Shown here in pieces: positions 23,822 to 25,886 of a DNA stretch of 25,886 nt; the first letter of the stretch is position 1; the number at the start of each line of letters is the position of its first letter. The notes beneath the pieces are model-generated. The model made no database searches and was not told where the DNA came from. It saw only the letters and a list, made by a program, of their open reading frames with translations. Origin of the DNA: an uncultured Odoribacter sp. (GTDB lineage Bacteria > Bacteroidota > Bacteroidia > Bacteroidales > Marinifilaceae); contig UQJP01000040.1 in assembly GCA_900541415.1 (NCBI GenBank), positions 1 through 25,886 on the forward strand, read 5' to 3'. A program made the position numbers and the translations under genes.

Positions 23822-24232
23822 TTATTTGGTATTTAATAACTCAGAATTTTCTTCAAGGTAAATGTATGATTGCGGTGCACAAAAATTCTCAAAAAAATCA
23901 GCAGGATCTATTCCTTTTTCAAATTTTTTATACTCTTTTATCAGTATAGAAAATCCTTTTTCAACCTCATTAAAATAATCAAAAAAATCATTGTATTTTA
24001 TTCCTCCAACCTCATTAAATTTTGTCCATAAATGGAGAGGAGTATCTTCCACAATACTTTCAATCGTAAAAAAACCTATTATTTTTTTTATTGGGGAAGA
24101 CGAATACACAAAAACTTTATTTACAGGTCTTTTAAATATTTTTTTTCTAAATTCTACCTTTTTCTTTCCAGACATAATAGCTTTTGCGTATTCTGGCTTA
24201 ATTGATAATATAACGCTCGTCGAAGTATCCAT
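23822..24232 (-). CDS. ASCH-domain (PUA-like) protein
   Basis: A 136-residue protein. It opens with VILSIKPEYAKAIMSGKKKVEFRKK, split here as the strand VILSIKP, the helix EYAKAIMSG and GKKKVEFR, which matches the GxKxxExR signature of the ASCH superfamily. Strands KVFVYSSSP and KIIGFFTIE follow, then a helical region and a C-terminal CAPQSYIYL strand. ASCH domains are PUA-like folds that bind RNA or modified nucleotides, and some hydrolyse modified nucleosides (family knowledge). The start at 24232 is the only one that keeps the first strand, and it overlaps the end of the upstream PIN-GNAT gene by 35 bases, so the two are translated from one transcript. The DNA is much more AT-rich than the transporter and beta-galactosidase genes, consistent with acquisition. 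Confidence 0.75.
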   Translation of the reverse strand: MDTSTSVILSIKPEYAKAIMSGKKKVEFRKKIFKRPVNKVFVYSSSPIKKIIGFFTIESIVEDTPLHLWTKFNEVGGIKYNDFFDYFNEVEKGFSILIKEYKKFEKGIDPADFFENFCAPQSYIYLEENSELLNTK

Positions 24233-25703
24233 CCTTTTTTAATTTTTGATAATCACTTTCTTTTAATTTAGTGATAGATTGAAGCTTATTTTTAAAACTA
24301 TCCAATTGTTGAATATTTCTATATTGAATTTTCTTTTTTAAATACGTAATTAATCGAAAAGTGATTACATGCAAAGATTTTTTTTCAAGTAACCACTCAT
24401 GAAGTTTGTCGGGTGAAAATACTGTTTTTTTCTGTACTATTCTCCATAATTCTTCAAAATCATCAACACGTTTAGCCGATTCTAATATTCCAATAGGCTC
24501 TATAACCTTGTCAGTTCTTGACGAATAAAATAGTAATAAATCACCCACTCCTAATGAAGTTATTCGAGTGTTGGAGATATATGCTTTTATTATAGTATTT
24601 CCCTGAATTTCATTTAAACTGTCTGGATCATCATCAAATAATGTAGGATATCTTAATTTCCCGTCTTTAAATAATGTTCCATAAAATTCTGGACGTATAG
24701 GGACTACGTATTTATTAATTTCCTTGCCATCAAAATAATATGGATGAATTAGCATCGTATTTTCTTTTAGAATAAGTTTAGATTTATCCAGACATTTCAA
24801 TAATCTCAACTCTTCTAATCCTTGTCTGTTGATGAATTTTTCTTCCTGAAAACCGAATTTTTTTAAAAGTCTTTTCAAATGCTCTTGCTTCTCATAAACA
24901 GTCAAATATACATAGTTTATTCGCTGATTTATGCAATACTCAAACATCTTATTAATAAACAGTTCGCCTAATTTTAAACCAAACGCACTATTGGTTACTT
25001 TTAAAGTACATATTTTCAATATGTCTTCATAATGGTTAGGTATCTGGTGCTCATTTACATTTTCTATTTTATAAATTAATAATGCAATAAGATTGTTTTC
25101 TACACGTACCGAATAGCATTTACGATCATCAACAACACATTTTAGTAACCATTTATCAAATAATTCTGGATTGTAATCTTCTCTTAAACTATCGAAAAAT
25201 GGTTGTTTAAATTCAGGTTCTAATTCTCTTATACTATGTTCCTTTAATATAGGATGAGTAGGAATGACTATTGTAAAAAGATTTTTTAGAAATTCTAAAG
25301 CCTCACACACATTCAATACTTTATCACTTAATCCTAATCTTTTTGCTTTATTATGAATTCCAATATCTTGAGTTATAAATAAATCGACAAAATCACGATA
25401 TATTTGAAAAAGTTGCTCATTATCACATTGGTCGTTTATACAGTTATTTTTTAATTGAGCTTGAAAAGGTGAATCAGGAATAGCTGGATTGTTCAATTTT
25501 TGATATTTTTCCAATTTAGATAAGATGATATTTCTGCGCTCATCATTTTTATCTCTTAGAATATCTTTTGGTACAGCATGAGGATGATATAGAATATGGC
25601 AATTATTAGAGATTGCCAAATTATAAAATTTTGAAAATGTTTCATCTATGATTTTATTATCTTCCAGATGAATTAGTATATTGGTATCTACTAATATTTT
25701 CAT
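24198..25703 (-). CDS. PIN + GNAT-like + PUA/EVE-like fusion protein
   Basis: A 501-residue protein of three parts. Residues 1-130 look like a PIN ribonuclease domain: MKILVDTNILIHLED with Asp6, and later DLFITQDIGIHNKAKRLGLSDKV with acidic residues D107 and D113. Residues about 175-305 resemble a GNAT acetyltransferase: a strand ending ICTLKV, then FGLKLGELFINKMFEYC where the acetyl-CoA loop would be, then YVYLTVY and LLKKFGFQEE. The usual Q/R-x-x-G-x-G/A loop is poorly kept, so catalytic activity is uncertain. Residues about 315-450 resemble a PUA/EVE/ASCH-type fold: GDLLLFYSSR followed by EPIGILESAKRVDDFEELW. It is the first gene of a two-gene operon with the ASCH protein. RNA cleavage with recognition of modified bases is a fair guess from the domains, but the biological role (toxin, antiphage or RNA quality control) is unknown. 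Confidence 0.7.
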   Translation of the reverse strand: MKILVDTNILIHLEDNKIIDETFSKFYNLAISNNCHILYHPHAVPKDILRDKNDERRNIILSKLEKYQKLNNPAIPDSPFQAQLKNNCINDQCDNEQLFQIYRDFVDLFITQDIGIHNKAKRLGLSDKVLNVCEALEFLKNLFTIVIPTHPILKEHSIRELEPEFKQPFFDSLREDYNPELFDKWLLKCVVDDRKCYSVRVENNLIALLIYKIENVNEHQIPNHYEDILKICTLKVTNSAFGLKLGELFINKMFEYCINQRINYVYLTVYEKQEHLKRLLKKFGFQEEKFINRQGLEELRLLKCLDKSKLILKENTMLIHPYYFDGKEINKYVVPIRPEFYGTLFKDGKLRYPTLFDDDPDSLNEIQGNTIIKAYISNTRITSLGVGDLLLFYSSRTDKVIEPIGILESAKRVDDFEELWRIVQKKTVFSPDKLHEWLLEKKSLHVITFRLITYLKKKIQYRNIQQLDSFKNKLQSITKLKESDYQKLKKDGYFDERYIIN

Positions 25704-25728
25704 AAATATTTATTAAGTTATATATCTA

Positions 25729-25760
25729 CAAATATAATAATATTTGCAATAAATGTTCAA
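25729..25760 (-). promoter_or_regulatory. Promoter of the PIN-GNAT / ASCH operon
   Basis: On the minus strand TTG (25760-25758), 21 bases, then a perfect TATATTTG (25736-25729). The start codon at 25703 lies about 25 bases downstream of the -7 element, leaving a short leader. Confidence 0.55.
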
Positions 25761-25776
25761 TTCGTAAACTGATCTT

Positions 25777-25801
25777 AATCAGCCGACTTTGAAGGCTGAT
25801 T
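25777..25801 (+). terminator. Hairpin with short T tail near the right edge
   Basis: AATCAGCC (25777-25784) pairs with GGCTGATT (25794-25801), followed by TTCC on the + strand. No + strand gene precedes it, so it may be part of the palindrome cluster to its right rather than a working terminator. Confidence 0.35.
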
Positions 25802-25814
25802 TTCCTCTGTATGA

Positions 25815-25886
25815 GGCAAGGATTTCGAGTAACTCGAAATGTTTTGAGTAACTCAAAACACACCTTGCCGTTACTTTGCAGTAACG
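25815..25886. repeat. Palindrome cluster able to form a three-way junction plus a fourth helix
   Basis: GGCAAGG (25815-25821) and CCTTGCC (25863-25869) enclose two adjoining perfect palindromes, ATTTCGAGTAACTCGAAAT (25822-25840) and GTTTTGAGTAACTCAAAAC (25841-25859), each with an 8-base stem and a TAA loop. CGTTACT-TTGC-AGTAACG follows at 25869-25886 and may continue past the window. The two palindromes share the core GAGTAACTC but differ in both arms in a matched way, which keeps pairing. Confidence 0.75.

Noticed and set aside
23711..25886. AGTAACG at 23711-23717 and at 25880-25886 as direct repeats flanking the PIN-GNAT/ASCH operon
   Set aside because: Seven bases is too short to stand out over 2 kb, the right copy is at the window edge and inside a palindrome, and no recombinase gene is visible.
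1..25886. CRISPR array, rRNA operon, complete insertion sequence or transposase gene
   Set aside because: No regularly spaced identical repeats, no rRNA-like sequence and no transposase or integrase reading frame were seen on either strand.

Overview
The window looks like chromosomal DNA of a Bacteroidales bacterium, within a Bacteroides/Parabacteroides/Odoribacter-like group; I cannot name the genus. The grounds are promoters of the Bacteroidota type (TTTG at about -33, TAnnTTTG at -7), a GRGPxEY-type 6-bladed beta-propeller lipoprotein, an NVEALA-like small Cys-rich protein, a TolC homologue carrying the GRAVDPGTN motif, and a long secreted GH2 beta-galactosidase.

Layout. (1) 1-203: the end of argH on the + strand, with a clear terminator. 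(2) 603-977: a small secreted protein. (3) 1085-3246, minus strand: a compact AT-rich cassette of three genes: a Cys-rich NVEALA-like precursor broken by an in-frame TAA, a beta-propeller lipoprotein, and a membrane-anchored thioredoxin-fold protein with a CTPC motif. (4) 3451-6157, minus strand: an NtrC-family response regulator followed by a membrane histidine kinase with almost no extracytoplasmic part. (5) 6543-14701, + strand, divergent from (4): a tight efflux operon of TolC-like outer-membrane protein, HlyD/RND-type adaptor, 8-TM MacB/FtsX-like permease, ABC ATPase and a second paralogous 8-TM permease. The region between (4) and (5) holds three copies of a dyad close to TGTCCA-N5-TGGACA and a candidate sigma-54 promoter, which suggests that the regulator of (4) controls the operon of (5) and possibly itself. 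(6) 14824-18658: a second NtrC-type regulator facing tail-to-tail (11-bp overlap) a hybrid kinase with HisKA, HATPase, receiver and HPt domains. (7) 19012-23037, minus strand: a secreted GH2 beta-galactosidase with a C-terminal F5/8-type (CBM32-like) domain and a strong terminator. (8) 23566-23768, minus strand: a likely free-standing structured small RNA with its own promoter element and terminator. (9) 23822-25703, minus strand: a very AT-rich two-gene operon encoding a PIN + GNAT-like + PUA/EVE-like fusion and an ASCH-domain protein. (10) 25815-25886: a cluster of perfect palindromes able to fold into a three-way junction plus another hairpin, cut by the window end.

The centre of the window is a regulated export machine: two sigma-54-type two-component systems flank one tripartite ABC efflux operon, a layout suggesting response to envelope stress or an amphipathic/antimicrobial compound. 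The best places to look for undescribed biology are the PIN-GNAT-PUA/ASCH pair with the palindrome cluster beside it, the Cys-rich precursor/propeller/thioredoxin cassette, and the structured RNA. All functional statements rest on reading motifs by eye; no database search was run.
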